64,000 bases of DNA from Hypericum androsaemum (lineage: Eukaryota > Streptophyta > Magnoliopsida > Malpighiales > Hypericaceae): the NCBI GenBank assembly GCA_963995505.1, contig OZ023197.1, positions 293,001 to 357,000 on the forward strand, written 5' to 3'. Positions 10,126-20,830 of this stretch are shown here, piece after piece. Numbering within the stretch: position 1 is the stretch's first letter; each line of letters starts with the position of its first letter. The notes under the pieces were generated by a model that saw only the letters and a list, made by a program, of their open reading frames with translations, had not been told where the DNA came from and did no database searches. The translations under genes were made by a program, and so were the position numbers.

Positions 10126-10134
10126 TATATATAA
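10126..10134 (+). promoter_or_regulatory. TATA box of hairpin locus D
   Basis: TATATATAA followed by CGGGAGCCTCTCGGCTCCTT, the shared core promoter, about 130 bp before the hairpin. Confidence 0.55.
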
Positions 10135-10258
10135 CGGGAGCCTCTCGGCTCCTTTATTTTGTATCAGAAAATTGTCATGGAGAAAGAAAAGAAGAAGAAA
10201 GAAAAGTATTTTTAAAGTTGAAGGCCTTCAACGAAGGAGGAGGGTTCAGAATCCAAGA

Positions 10259-10378
10259 ACTACTCTTATTATCACGAGACACATCATCCCATGCAAGCAT
10301 ATATTATATATATATGATATGCTAGCTTTTTTATGCTTGCAGGGGATGATATGCCTCAAGATAATGAAGTGTAATAGT
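10259..10378 (+). ncRNA. Hairpin D, candidate MIRNA precursor with best FLA match
   Basis: Fourth copy. The 5' arm (TTATTATCACGAGACACATC then ATCCCATGCAAGCATA) pairs with the 3' arm (TATGCTTGCAGGGGATGATA then TGCCTCAAGATAATG) over about 40 bp. The 3' arm 10335-10361 is antisense to the intact FLA at 21555-21581: 26 of 27 positions pair (23 Watson-Crick and three G:U), and the one mismatch is terminal. The candidate 21-nt 5'-U product is 10338-10358. A 16-bp perfect palindrome (GTTGAAGGCCTTCAAC, 10217-10232) lies just upstream. Confidence 0.75.
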
Positions 10379-10497
10379 CGCATCATATATATAGAGCTAA
10401 AAAGTATGAAATTCAGTTCCTGTATTACAAATTGAAGTTACTGTTTCGATAACTTATGATTGCATTTTTTAATGAAAATATTATTATTGATTAGGAG

Positions 10498-11084
10498 TGA
10501 CGGTTTTGACGCGTAATTAACAAGTAATTACGTGTTAAATCCGTTTAATTAACAAACTAATTCGTTAATAATAAATCACTCACTTCTTGAAACAAGAGGT
10601 CCACAGGCTCGGGTCCACAATTTCTTCGTGCTAGTCGAATTACGATCACGATTTAACAGATTCGTAATTGATTTTCACGAGATTTCCTCTATAGAAAATC
10701 TGATCAAAATTCAGGAACTAATCCGGAATTTTTCCTTTCTTATTGAGTGGTTGTGGGAAAAGTTACAAATTGGTCCAGCCAGATTTCCCTTTTTATAGGG
10801 AAATCCGGACAACCAAAATGCGCCACGTGGCATGCCACGTGTCGCGCATGGCTGCCACATGGCACTTTTAGGCCACACGTCTGCCACGTGGCAAGGCTAC
10901 CCCTAGCTTTGCCACGTGGGCTGTCACATATGGCGTCAGTGCCATATCACGCTGACGTGGCGCTTACGTGGCTTCAGGCCAGTCAATGCGGGTTGACCGG
11001 CCCATTCGACCCAGCTTATGGGCCTAATGGGCCCGGGCCCAATTAGGCACAATAATAATTGCCTAATGGGCCCAAGGTCCAACA
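10498..11084 (-). repeat. Copia 3' LTR, 587 bp
   Basis: Left LTR in window coordinates. It holds a block absent from the other LTR, which includes a minus-strand TATAAAAAGGG (about 10786-10796), and several CCACGTGG words (10824-10920). Confidence 0.9.
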
Positions 11085-12021
11085 TCTCCCACTCAATTAT
11101 TATTGACCTTGATCAACAGTTATCAGATTTCTTTAAAGGATTTCGTGCGACCAGCACACGTCGAGTATGTTAAGCCAAATTCAAGAGCATAGACACTCAG
11201 GCTACTTGAATAGTAGCATCTTGACAACCTTCTTGTATAATGTATGCTATTACCCCAGGACTCATGTCACATTCCATTGTTCAAATCAGTGATTTCAAAC
11301 AATTATATTCGGGTTCACTATTGTACTTTTCAATACAATTGGTGCACCTGAACCACAAAACTTAGAATGTGATGAACAGAGTTCCTTCTCCCTTAACTGT
11401 ATTCCTTTCATAATGATACAGCCTCCTTTTCTGGTCAGCCCTGTCAGGTCGAATCGCTATGCCATAACCTTTTCATGAACTTTCCAAATACTTCCAGAAT
11501 ACGTTTAGGATCTTAAAGGTAGGTTTCGAGAATCACAGTTCTCAAAAATTGGTCTCACACCAGGGATTGTGAAATCACTCAACATTTTTATCCCATCCAG
11601 TGGTCGAGTAGCACACATGATACTGATCACGTGTTACGGTGTATTTTCCTTTTTAAAGGAACACATGTCATTTAACACCATACTAGAGTATCAGTCTTAG
11701 CTTAACTCTAGGCTAATAGGACAGACAGTATGATAAGTTCCACTTATATCTTATCATATGGATTGTAGAAAATCCAAATGCAGCAACTTATTCCTGTATC
11801 CCATAAGGAAACTTGCTCTTAAGCAAGACGGCATTCTGTCATAGGACATGCACTTATGTATGTCCAATAACTGCCTTATCTCATCTAGGAATCAACTTCT
11901 TGACTCCCACTGAGGTAAACACCCGTGTGAGTGGGCTACTTCTCTGTCTGACATGTTTCACATTTAACTCATATTGCCAAATAAAAATCTTTTATTCCAA
12001 CTAATTAGATTACAAATGAAA
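11085..12021 (-). other. Copia 3' untranslated region
   Basis: About 940 bp between the RNase H stop codon and the 3' LTR. I see no coding frame or gene in it on either strand. The purine tract next to the LTR is at 11085-11096. Confidence 0.6.
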
Positions 12022-13500
12022 TCATCGTAAACCCAGTGACTTAACATATTTTTCGAACACTTCTTGAGGTAATGCTTTAGTCATTGGATCTGCGGCCATA
12101 TCTCGTGTAGATATGTGTTTCATACACAGTTCTTTATATTTTATTAAATTTCTCACAAAGTAAAATTTAATATCTATATGCTTAGCCCTGCTATGGAATC
12201 TAGGATCCTTAGCATATGCTATAGTTGCCTGGTTGTCGCAGAATAGACTCACAGGCTCCGTCGAGTTGATCAGGGAGAGATGGCTTAAGAATCTCTTCAA
12301 CCATACCGCTTCTTGTGCAGTATGAGCTGAAGCTACATATTCTGCTTCCATTGTTGACAGGGATACACATGTTTGCTTCTTACTGCTCCATGAGACAGCA
12401 CCCCCGTTCAACAAAAAAATGAATCCAGATGTAGACTTTTTCTTATCCACATCACCTCCCCAATCAGCATCAGTATAGCCACTCAATATCAGGTCACGGC
12501 ATTGATAGCACAAGGAGTATTCTGCAGTAGTATTCAAATATTTCAAAATCCCTTTGACATTCTTCCAGTGAGCACTGCCTGGATCAGACTGATATATGCT
12601 TGCTATCCCAACAGCATACCAAATGTCAGGTCTAGTACACAACATTGCGTACATCAGGCATCCAACTGCATTGGCATAAGGAATCTTCTCCATGTCCCTA
12701 CGTTGTTTAGCTATTTTTGGGCACATTTCCTTACACAAATTATGACCTTTAACCAATGGGACATACTTTGGGTTACTGTGATCACAATTGAAATGTTCTA
12801 CTACTTTGCGAATATATGTCTCTTGTGAAAGAGACACTATTCTTTTCGAACGATTTTTCGAAATCTTAACTCCGAGTATGTAATCTGCTTCACCCATGTC
12901 TTTCATTTCAAAGTTGGAAGATAACCAATCTTTGATTTTGACAAGAAATCCCATGTCATTTCCAGCTAAAAGTATGTCATCAACATACAAGGTGATGATA
13001 ACAAATTTCTTTTCTGGTCGCTTAACATACACACAGTGATCTTCGTCTATCTTTATAAAATCATGCTGCATGATCGTATTATGAAAGCGAATATACAGTG
13101 TCTAGACGACTGCTTAAGGCCATAAATTGATCTATTCAATTTGCAAACTTTGTGTTCGCAGCCTTTTTGAATGTAGCCCTCAGGCTGAATCATATAGATT
13201 TCTTCATCCAGTTCTCCGTGGAGAAAAGCAGTCTTTACATCCATTTGATGTAATTCTAGATTCATGTTAGCAACCATAGCTAAAATGACCCTAATTGACG
13301 TAAATCTAACAACAGGTGCAAAAGTCTCCTCATAGTCTATCCCAGCCTGTTGTTTAAACCATTGGGCAACCAAACACGCTTTGTATCTTTCGATACTGCC
13401 ATCTGCATTGCGCTTGATTTTAAAAATCCACTTATTCCCAATTGCCCTACGCCCCTTAGGTAGGTCAACCAGATCCCAAACCTAGTTTTTGATCATAGAA
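12022..13500 (-). pseudogene. Copia reverse transcriptase and RNase H, broken
   Basis: The upstream part (13053-13373) has FAPVVRFTSIRVILA, the MDVKTAFLHG motif and YGLKQ of the Copia RT. After a frameshift near 13065-13100 the second part (12022-13071) carries the catalytic YVDDILLAG motif and SKKQTCVSLSTMEAEYVA of the RNase H domain. It ends near the normal family C-terminus. The N-terminal RT codons (13374-13500) are recognisable (lysine/arginine-rich KWIFKIK region) but contain a stop. Confidence 0.88.
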
Positions 13501-13706
13501 GACATTTCTTCATCCATTGCATTCATCCATTCATCACGTTTTGGAGATGACAATGCTCCAGATACATTTTTAGGTTCATCTTCATCCTGCAGGATGGCCA
13601 GAAGAATTTCACTTTGACCACCAAATTTCTTTAGTGATACCAAGAATGCATTAGCCTCGCCTTCGATGTCAAATCGTCGGTGTGGTATGCTTGTTCTGCT
13701 AGACCT

Positions 13707-14048
13707 TCAGTATTCCCAGTTTTGATAAACATCTCTCATATATTCATCATATTCAGGAATCGCACTCTCACTGGGTAGAAATACCGTACTCCCACTGGAA
13801 TAAGGAATTACCTCCCTTTCAGGACTTAGATCACGACCTTCCGGATCATTTTGAGTTGGAAAATCTCTATCTTCCTCCTCAATTCTCCCACTCGGAAGAA
13901 GTGATCCAGATGATTCTGGTTCATTTGTCTCATAAAGGGTAAGGTCACTACTAACCTCCCCCAATTTTGGAAATTCATTCTCCAAAAAAGTGACATCGCA
14001 TGATTCAAATTCTGTTACATGTCCATTGTCCAGTTCACCCACGAACAC
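13707..14048 (-). pseudogene. Copia integrase-RT linker fragment
   Basis: An acidic, Ser/Pro-rich frame of 113 codons between the integrase and RT parts. It matches the poorly conserved connecting region of Copia polyproteins and has no motif of its own. It is separated from both neighbours by frame changes. Confidence 0.6.
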
Positions 14049-14096
14049 ATACCCTTTAGATACCTCTGGGTATCTTATAAAGATACTTTTTCTACC

Positions 14097-15606
14097 TCAC
14101 GGTCCTAATTTACCGAAAGTACTTGAGGTAGAATGGACATAGGACGCACACCCCCATGGCTTAAAATAGGACAAATCGGGCTTCCGATCTGTCCATATTT
14201 CGTAAGGAGTGGCTGTAACAGACTTAGAGGAAACACGGTTTAGAACATATGCAGCAGTCAGGAGCGCATCTCCATAGAATGATATAGGCAAACTTGCCTC
14301 TGCCATCATTGATCTAACCATATTCAGCAACTCCGTTTTGCTGTGGTGTATAAGGAATGGACAACTGATGTTCAATTCCTTTTTCAATGCATAGAGCTTT
14401 GAACTCATCAGAAAGATATTCACGGCCACGATCAGTTCGTAAGGCCTTTATCTTTCTGTCCTTCTGATTCTCAACAAAACTCATGTATGTCATGAAGCAG
14501 TTTAAGGCTTCAGACTTGTGAGAAATCAGGTATATCAGACCATATCTAGTATAGTCGTCAATAAAGGTGATGAAGTAATATGATCCATGCCTTGCCCTCA
14601 CGTTCATTGGACCACATATGTCTGAATGGACTAATTGTAGTAGAAATTTGGCTCTAGCCCCAGTACCGAAAGGTTTTCTAGTACTTTTCCCTTCTAGACA
14701 GGATACGCAACTAGGTAATATATATCTCTCTATATTGCCCAACAGTCCTGCCTTAGCTAGACGGTTTAAACGATCTTGACCGATATGGCCAAGTCTAGAA
14801 TGCCATAGTTTAATATCATCCTCTGATGAGTTTGAACTAATGACAAAGGAAAAACTTTCACAAGGATCAATATCCAGAATCAAAAAACCTTCCGATATAT
14901 ATCCAAGGCCAAAATAGGCATCATCCAAAAACAATCTAACAGTGTCGTTCTCAAACGACAACCGAAAACCTAAAGACATTAAGGCCGAAATTGAGATCAG
15001 GTTCCTTCGTATGTCTGGAGCAAATAACACGTCATGTAAAAGAAGGGCACGACCACCACGAAGGTGTAATCTACAAGTGCCTAGGCCTTTCACATCCACA
15101 CATGAGTTGTTACCGATAAAAATGGTTTTTGCTCCAGCCGACAACCGCCTATACTCAACGAACGAACCACGGTCTCTAGCTATATGGTCTGTCGCTCCTG
15201 AATCAATCACCCACATAGAATGTGACTCAGTTAGAAGGGTACAAGAGGATACATACAACTTACTCACACTTGAGTTTAGATGTACCTGCTTAGGCATCTT
15301 GCAATCTTTTGTAAAATGTCCCTTCTGTTGACAGTTAAAACATTTCACTTTTGAAATGTTAAACCGCTTGTTCTTTTTAGCCTTGGAGCCATCCAACTTG
15401 GTTCCATGGTTTTCAGCTTTTGGAGTTTGTTTACACTTACCCTTCCCTTTACCTTTCTTCTTTTTCCCACCATTCTCAGTCGAACAAATCGAATGGGCTT
15501 CAGGGTAGGATTTCATAGCTAGGAGGCGATCTTCCTCCAGCTCAAGGTGTCTGGCAACATCATCAAATGTTACCAAATGATCGGAATGGGTAAGATTCAT
15601 CTTCAT
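14097..15606 (-). pseudogene. Copia gag zinc knuckle, protease and integrase, frameshifted
   Basis: The main frame (14314-15606) has the CCHC zinc knuckle CFNCQQKGHFTKDC, the aspartic protease motif DSGATDHI, the pre-integrase HSRLGHIGQDRL with CxxC (SCVSC), and an integrase core with SDICGPM and TPQQNGVAE. It shifts frame at about 14320-14340. The C-terminal integrase part continues in the 14097-14429 frame (ELLNMVRSMMAEASLP, LNRV, TPYEIWTDRKPDLSYFKPWG). Confidence 0.88.
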
Positions 15607-16127
15607 CTGTTCCCACTTGGTGGTAGAGAACGGATGACAGCTTGAATTTGCTGCTCGTTGCTGAGTATGTGACCAGTCTCTGCCAGTTCACTGATCATAT
15701 TGGACATTACTCTCAAGTGTTTCCTCATGGGAACCTCCGGACGCTTTTTAAAGGTGTCAAACCTTATGGTCAAAGCACGCAGCTTCGACACTGAAAGCTT
15801 TCCGAATTTCAGTTTGAGAGCATCCCATAACTCTTTCGCGTTGTCATGCACGCGAAATTGTCTGGTGATATCATCCATCATTGAACTCAACAAGATCAAT
15901 CGAGCAGTAGTATTTTTTCTCTTCCAAATAACATAAGCTTCCTTATCTCGCTTATGTTGAGCAGTTGTGCCTTCTTCAGGCTCATCCATTATGACATGTA
16001 TGTGCTCCAGAACCTCTTGTTCCTCAAGCACATATTGGATTTTCATACTCCAATTGTCATAGTTTTCACCGTTGAGTTTTAACTCACGGTTTAGCTCAGC
16101 TATGATGGATCTAGAAGCGACTGACAT
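15603..16127 (-). pseudogene. Copia gag (UBN2-type capsid)
   Basis: 174 codons beginning MSVASRSIIAELNRELKLNG with NYDNWSMKIQYVLEEQ and AKELWDALKLKFG, typical of Copia gag proteins. It ends by frameshift after IQAVIRSLPPS and overlaps the following frame by 4 nt. In active relatives gag and pol are one frame, so this is a mutation. Confidence 0.88.
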
Positions 16128-16491
16128 CTCTATAGGGATTTTTAATATGAGAACATATTAGAAATTTGATTTGGCAATATGATTCAATTTACTAATCACT
16201 CATAACTTTTAACGATATGGAGTTCTTGATTAATCTCAAAATCGAAGTGGGTCGCGGGCATGCTTCCCCTCACCATTCAAGTATTAATCTTAAACTTCAA
16301 CTGTTTAAAGTTCATCGATAGTAAATTTAAGTGAAAGTAAGTAAACAAACATTTTTATTTAATTACATGTATTTGTACATTCTGAGCTTATACACACATG
16401 TACAAAAAACTCAGATAAGGTCTCAACCTATTGTACAAAAATCCCCCAAAAATAATATATGTACATGGGGACAGTTAAACATAACATGTAA

Positions 16492-17073
16492 TCACACAGG
16501 GATCGGATGTCCAGGCGATCCGGTAGGAGAATCCAGATAAATATCTGGATCCTGGTCCGAGGACGATCCTGTCGGGACCGTGTGCGAGGACGATCCGGCG
16601 AGAAGTTGCAGGGTACTTTCCGGAACTGGAATTGAATCCATGATCCAGATGATCAGAAGCAGAGGAAAACTGTAATAGTAATCCTTAGCGAGGGAGCGGT
16701 TCAAGATCAAACCGCTTCGCAGCTCCAGAACCGGAGAAGGTATCATTTCTCTGCGAAGACCCTTATCCTCAAGATAATGGATCAGACCATAGAAGGCATC
16801 TCTATGGGTATTGAACTCGGGTGCCGAGAAGACACACATATCTTCTCGAATTTTCATCGTGACCAGGAGGTCTCGAAACATAAAGGGCCAGTCCTCTCCA
16901 TGATCGTAACCTCCGGCCCAGATGCACTCTTGCATCTCCCGGTGAACAGTCTCAATGTGCTCGACGATAACATACATGTCATTCTTAGGCACACGCAGCG
17001 GTAAACGGCGCTTCAGAATCTTCTGTCGAAGTTATGTTGCACAGAAGTTCAGATACCTTCCTCCAGTAGCCAT
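16492..17073 (-). pseudogene. Extra ORF between 5' LTR and gag of the Copia element
   Basis: A 166-codon frame (16492-16992) lies upstream of gag on the same strand. Reading back in frame, it extends to a likely start at 17073 (MATGGRYLNFC) broken by one stop at 17032-17034. It contains IVEHIETVHREMQECIWAGG, WPFMFRDLLV and a C-terminal Ser/Pro/Asp-rich tail. I do not recognise it. It is not part of the usual Copia polyprotein. It could be a captured host fragment or an accessory ORF of this lineage. Confidence 0.5.
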
Positions 17074-17375
17074 CAAATCTTGGAACAATTGCAATTCAAT
17101 TTTGGGTTAATACTCATATTTTCCCAAAATAGGATTGAAAAACTTATTTTCCAATCTGTTGATGATCATACTATGGATCAATTTATGTGATTTTAGTTTA
17201 ACTTTTACATATGTCGGAACTCGTTCCAAAATATTTTTAAGTTTATTAAAATATCGTCATAATTTTAATAAACCTAATTGACAAAAAATTCTCAACATTT
17301 TTATCAATTTATTGGATTTTAATTGAATAAAAACTGATTTTATCCAATTAAAAGAGAAAAAATCTAATATTTAAG

Positions 17376-18234
17376 TCAAAATTGGCCGTAAATCGGGTTG
17401 GGTCGAACCAAAAAACCAGGCCAATCCGTCCGGTTTTTTGATTTTCTTGACACGGGTATAAATATTTTCGGGAAAAATCGTGAAATTACGATTTTGCCCC
17501 TCGCATATTTCCCCTTTCTCTTTCTCTCTCCCCGACCGCGAAGGCGAAATCGCCACCGCATCGCCCACCTACGACCGCCGCGTAACGGCGGCGAATCAAT
17601 GGCCGAGACCGGTCGCAATCGACTCGTCTCGGCCTCGCGAGCACCTCTGTAGCAGCCTCGCGGCCCGTCGTCCAGCCGTTCTCCGTCGCGATCATCTTCT
17701 CCGTTCCGCGCCTCTCCGCCGTCGTCGTCCTCGATCTCGCGATTCCGGCGACGTCGATCCACAAACGTGGTATCGGGACGTCGGGGAGAAGCCGGAGAAT
17801 CGACTATCGTCGATTTACGGCGTCGAAATCGTCTGATTTCCGACGAAATCGGCGGAATTCGATTTCGGGCGAAATCGCCCAAATCGCCCGATTAGGGTTT
17901 ATTTTCGATTTGGGGATTTTTGGGAAAATTTCCAATTAATCCCCAAGTTTTCTGAAAATTGCACCGAAGTCCATGACACGCAGGTGCCACGTAAGCGGTC
18001 AAATTTTAAATTGGTACCTTAAGGTTTCGCGCGTGCACGAATTTGCCCGCGTGGTTAGGCAAAATTTAATTTAGTCCCCCTGGTTCTAAATTAATTAAAT
18101 TAAAGTCCAACAGATTATGATTTTCCATAAAATCATGATTAATACTATTTTTAACTCAATAAATCACATAATTACTTGAATTAAAATATCATATCATCAT
18201 CAAAACATGGTTTCAACCATGCTCTGATACCAAT
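17376..18234. other. GC-rich Copia leader, possible captured gene 5' region
   Basis: The leader between primer site and gag is about 2.1 kb, far longer than usual. Its part at 17500-17880 is CG-rich and CpG-dense, in contrast to its surroundings. On the plus strand a TATA-like TATAAATATT (17457-17466) precedes a pyrimidine-rich stretch (CCCCTTTCTCTTTCTCTCTC, about 17510), like a plant gene promoter and 5' UTR. Frames are open on both strands here because of base composition, so no CDS is called. Confidence 0.4.
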
Positions 18235-18771
18235 TGACGGTTTTGACGCGTAATTAACAAGTAATTATGTGTTAAACCTGTTTAATTAATAAACTAATTC
18301 GTTAATAATAAATTACTTACTTGTTGAAGCAAGAGGTCCACAGGCTCGGATCCACAATTTCTTCGTGCTAGTCGAATTACGATCACGATTTAACAGATTC
18401 GTAATTAATTTTCACAAGATTTCCTCTATAGAAAATCTGATCAAAATTCAGGAACTAATCCAGAATTTTTCCTTTCTTATTGAGTGGTTGTGGGAAAAGT
18501 TACAAATTGGTCCGCCACGTGGCACTTCGGACCACGTGGCACTTTGGGGCCGCATGTCCGCCACGTGGTAAGGCTACCCCTAGCTTTACCACGTGGCGCC
18601 ATGTGGACTGCCACATATGACGTCAACGCCACGCCACGCTGACGTGGCGCTTGCGTGGCTTCGGTCCGATCAACGCGGGTTGACCGGCCCATTCAACCCA
18701 ACTTATGGGCATAATGGGCCCGGGCCCAATTAGGCACAATAATAATTGCCTAATGGGCCCAAGGTCCAACA
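18235..18771 (-). repeat. Copia 5' LTR, 537 bp
   Basis: Right LTR, next to the primer binding site, so this is the promoter LTR. It lacks the block with TATAAAAAGGG present in the 3' LTR; the flanking sequence joins directly at about 18513. G-box-like CCACGTGG words are present (18514-18600). Confidence 0.9.
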
Positions 18772-18776
18772 AGGAG

Positions 18777-19330
18777 ATATTGTATCTTCTGTTTGTAAAT
18801 TTTCAAATGGCCTGGCTATGATAAGGTTTCTCTTGATTGTGAGATTGGTTAAAAATAGAACTGCAAATCATTGGATATGAAGATCGAGAAGGATGGGATT
18901 TCTGATTTGGTGAACTTCATTTTGCACCAATTGCTGGTACGTAGAAACTAATGCAATTTTGCCACCAATTTTGGACGTCCGATTGGCTTCACTAACTAAG
19001 AAATCCTCAACATACAGTTGGAAAATGTGCACTGATAAAAACATAGAAACCACATTTATCGCGAAAGCTACTTGTGTCTGAATTAAGTTCTTATATTCCA
19101 ATTCAAATTCAATCTTGGTGATTGAAATCATCAGATTATTATTATGATCTTTGACTTTATCTAGATTGAACAAATGGCTCATCGCTCATGGCCCCGATTA
19201 GCTGTTTGTCAAGCCTCAGACGTTCGATGGAGCTGCTGTTTGCAGACGTTCAAGAGACAGGCTCTTGATTGGTGCAAGGATTCTTCTAGTTAATGTTATC
19301 AATTGTAATTGTAAGGGCTTTTTGGTATTT
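18777..19330 (+). pseudogene. Right half of the Copia-split unit with FLA 3'-end remnant
   Basis: AGGAGATATTGTATC continues the unit interrupted at 10497. From 19165 an FLA remnant is clear: AAATGGCTCATCGCTCATGG, GATTAGCTGTTTGTCAAGCC, TTCTTGATTGGTGCAAGG and GTTAATGTTATCAATTG. There is no open frame. Confidence 0.6.
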
Positions 19331-20830
19331 GTAAGATGGTCAAGGACTAATGTATGCGGCTACAACGTTTCTGTTGGAAGTTACATTGAAGTTATTGGGT
19401 TGGTGTTCAGTTATTATGTTACAATGTCGTGCTCGAACTCGATGTGTATTCAATTGGTACGTGCAACTCCATCCCAAGCAATTCTACATATAACAGACTA
19501 TTTCTAATAGTATCAGAACTATACTAGAAAACAAACAAAATGTAGAAATCAGATTACAGAAATAAAACACTAGAGTACCAACTACCCTCATTATCAACAG
19601 ACAAACTGCTGAATTAGTGAAACCAAGAGCTGCAAGCCGATGTGCAATGGAGTTGAGAAGAATGTTTAACCTCTTCTTCGGTTTTTCGACAATCTGGGAC
19701 ATCTTATTCTTCATTTTCCTTCTTCGTTTTCCGGACAAACTGTGACACCTTGTTCTTCATTTTCTGACAAAATAAAGACATCTTCTCCGTGAATCCCATC
19801 TTTGGAGAACACCAAAATTCTTTGCAATTCAGTAAATTGTGTGTAAGGAATGAGAGATAAGTTAGATTGCTTCTCTTTATATGCAAAGGGGGAATCGAGA
19901 GCAATGACGTTTAAAATTCACCCCATTAATTTTTGTGGAAGAGTATTCAATGTATCTATTAATTTGGCTCTCGGAAATTGTAAGAGGACTTTAATAAAAT
20001 AATAATCAAGGAGAAGTCAATTCATTTTTTCCCTATTTACTCGGCGCAAATTTTTTTTTTGAGGATCGCGCAAATATTTATTTCACTCTCTCCTTTTCAT
20101 GGTTTCCTCGACAATTTTAATTCCATATTATTTAATGCCTGTACCTGAAATCTGCAAGAAATAAATGAAACCTAACTGGACCTATCATTTACCCCCTTTA
20201 ATAACTAATCAGCGAGGTTGAACATGGAGTAATTTTATCAAGTCATAATATTTAGATCACTCACTTTTGAATAAAACTTAAGATAAAAAGTAAACCATGT
20301 AGACTTATTATAAAATTACCATTCGATAAATCTTAACAATTTGGTATACCTTGGTGTAGTTAAATAAAATATTGTATTTAAACCTACCACAAAGATTTGA
20401 TGAGAATAGTTAAATCATGACCCTGCCTATAAATCAAACAAAATAAATAAATAATTCATGAGACTTTCATTTGTCTACTTGGGAACTTAATTAATTATCA
20501 CAACATCGCATATTTTTACATGAAAGCTTCCCCATTATTAGGATAATATTTCAGTCGGGAAACTTTTAAACTCAATGTGTCATGTCACAAAGAAAAATGA
20601 AAAATCAAATATGTTTATAAAAAAGCAGGGTCAATTTGGTCATTCAACTCTAATCGCGCTTAACCGAATCCCCAATCCAGACTCTTAACCGCCTAAGCCC
20701 ATCAACGGATCAGATGCATCCACGTGTTCTCCAGTTCCCGCCAAAACCCATCTCAACCAAAATACCGTTAATAAACTCCTTTCTCATCTCCAGCTTTCCC
20801 AATCCAAAAGGAAAACTGTCCCCAAGAAAA
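19331..20830 (+). other. Upstream region of the intact FLA
   Basis: No other gene is seen. The part to about 20460 matches the duplicate at 8400-9420. A possible TATA box (TATAAAAAAG) lies at 20617, about 210 bp before the start codon. The stretch 20640-20830 is unique and pyrimidine-rich. Confidence 0.45.

Larger units (their letters stand above)
4072..10497 (+). repeat. Degenerate tandem array of FLA-derived units
   Basis: Several diverged units share the same order: FLA 3' end remnant, FLA 3' UTR, CTAGTTAATGTCTACTACT, GACTGCGTTAATGTTA, TTCTAGGGTGATAAGA, TGTTAGTATTATC, TATA box, hairpin, then GAAATTCAGTTC, TTATGATTGC and TTAGGAGGA. Units begin near 4080, 5420, 6715, 7740 and 9960. Another lies after the intact FLA (21990). 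The 6715 and 21990 units have lost the TATA-hairpin part. No intact coding frame remains between the two terminal FLA genes. Confidence 0.75.
10498..18771 (-). mobile_element. Copia-type LTR retrotransposon, inactive
   Basis: An 8274-bp element on the minus strand, inserted into an FLA-array unit. The 5-bp target duplication AGGAG flanks it at 10493-10497 and 18772-18776. The LTRs begin TGTTGGACC and end CCGTCA on the minus strand. The primer binding site (minus strand TGGTATCAGAGCATGGTTG, near 18232) matches initiator Met-tRNA usage, and a purine tract (GAGTGGGAGA) abuts the 3' LTR. Gene order gag, protease, integrase, RT, RNase H defines Copia. The coding region has several frameshifts and the LTRs differ by a 45-50 bp indel and many substitutions, so it is not recent. 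Confidence 0.92.

Noticed and set aside
4434..10378. Hairpins A-D as MIR398, MIR399, MIR482 or MIR2111 family members
   Set aside because: The arm sequences do not contain the conserved cores of these families as I know them; the FLA origin explains the arms better.
4431..10378. A CRISPR array or bacterial repeat cluster
   Set aside because: Repeats are far apart, diverged, contain stem-loops and lie in plant DNA with spliced genes.
17376..17882. Arg-rich 168-codon frame on the minus strand (and frames on plus)
   Set aside because: All frames are open because of CpG-rich composition; no domain or motif is seen. Treated as leader sequence.
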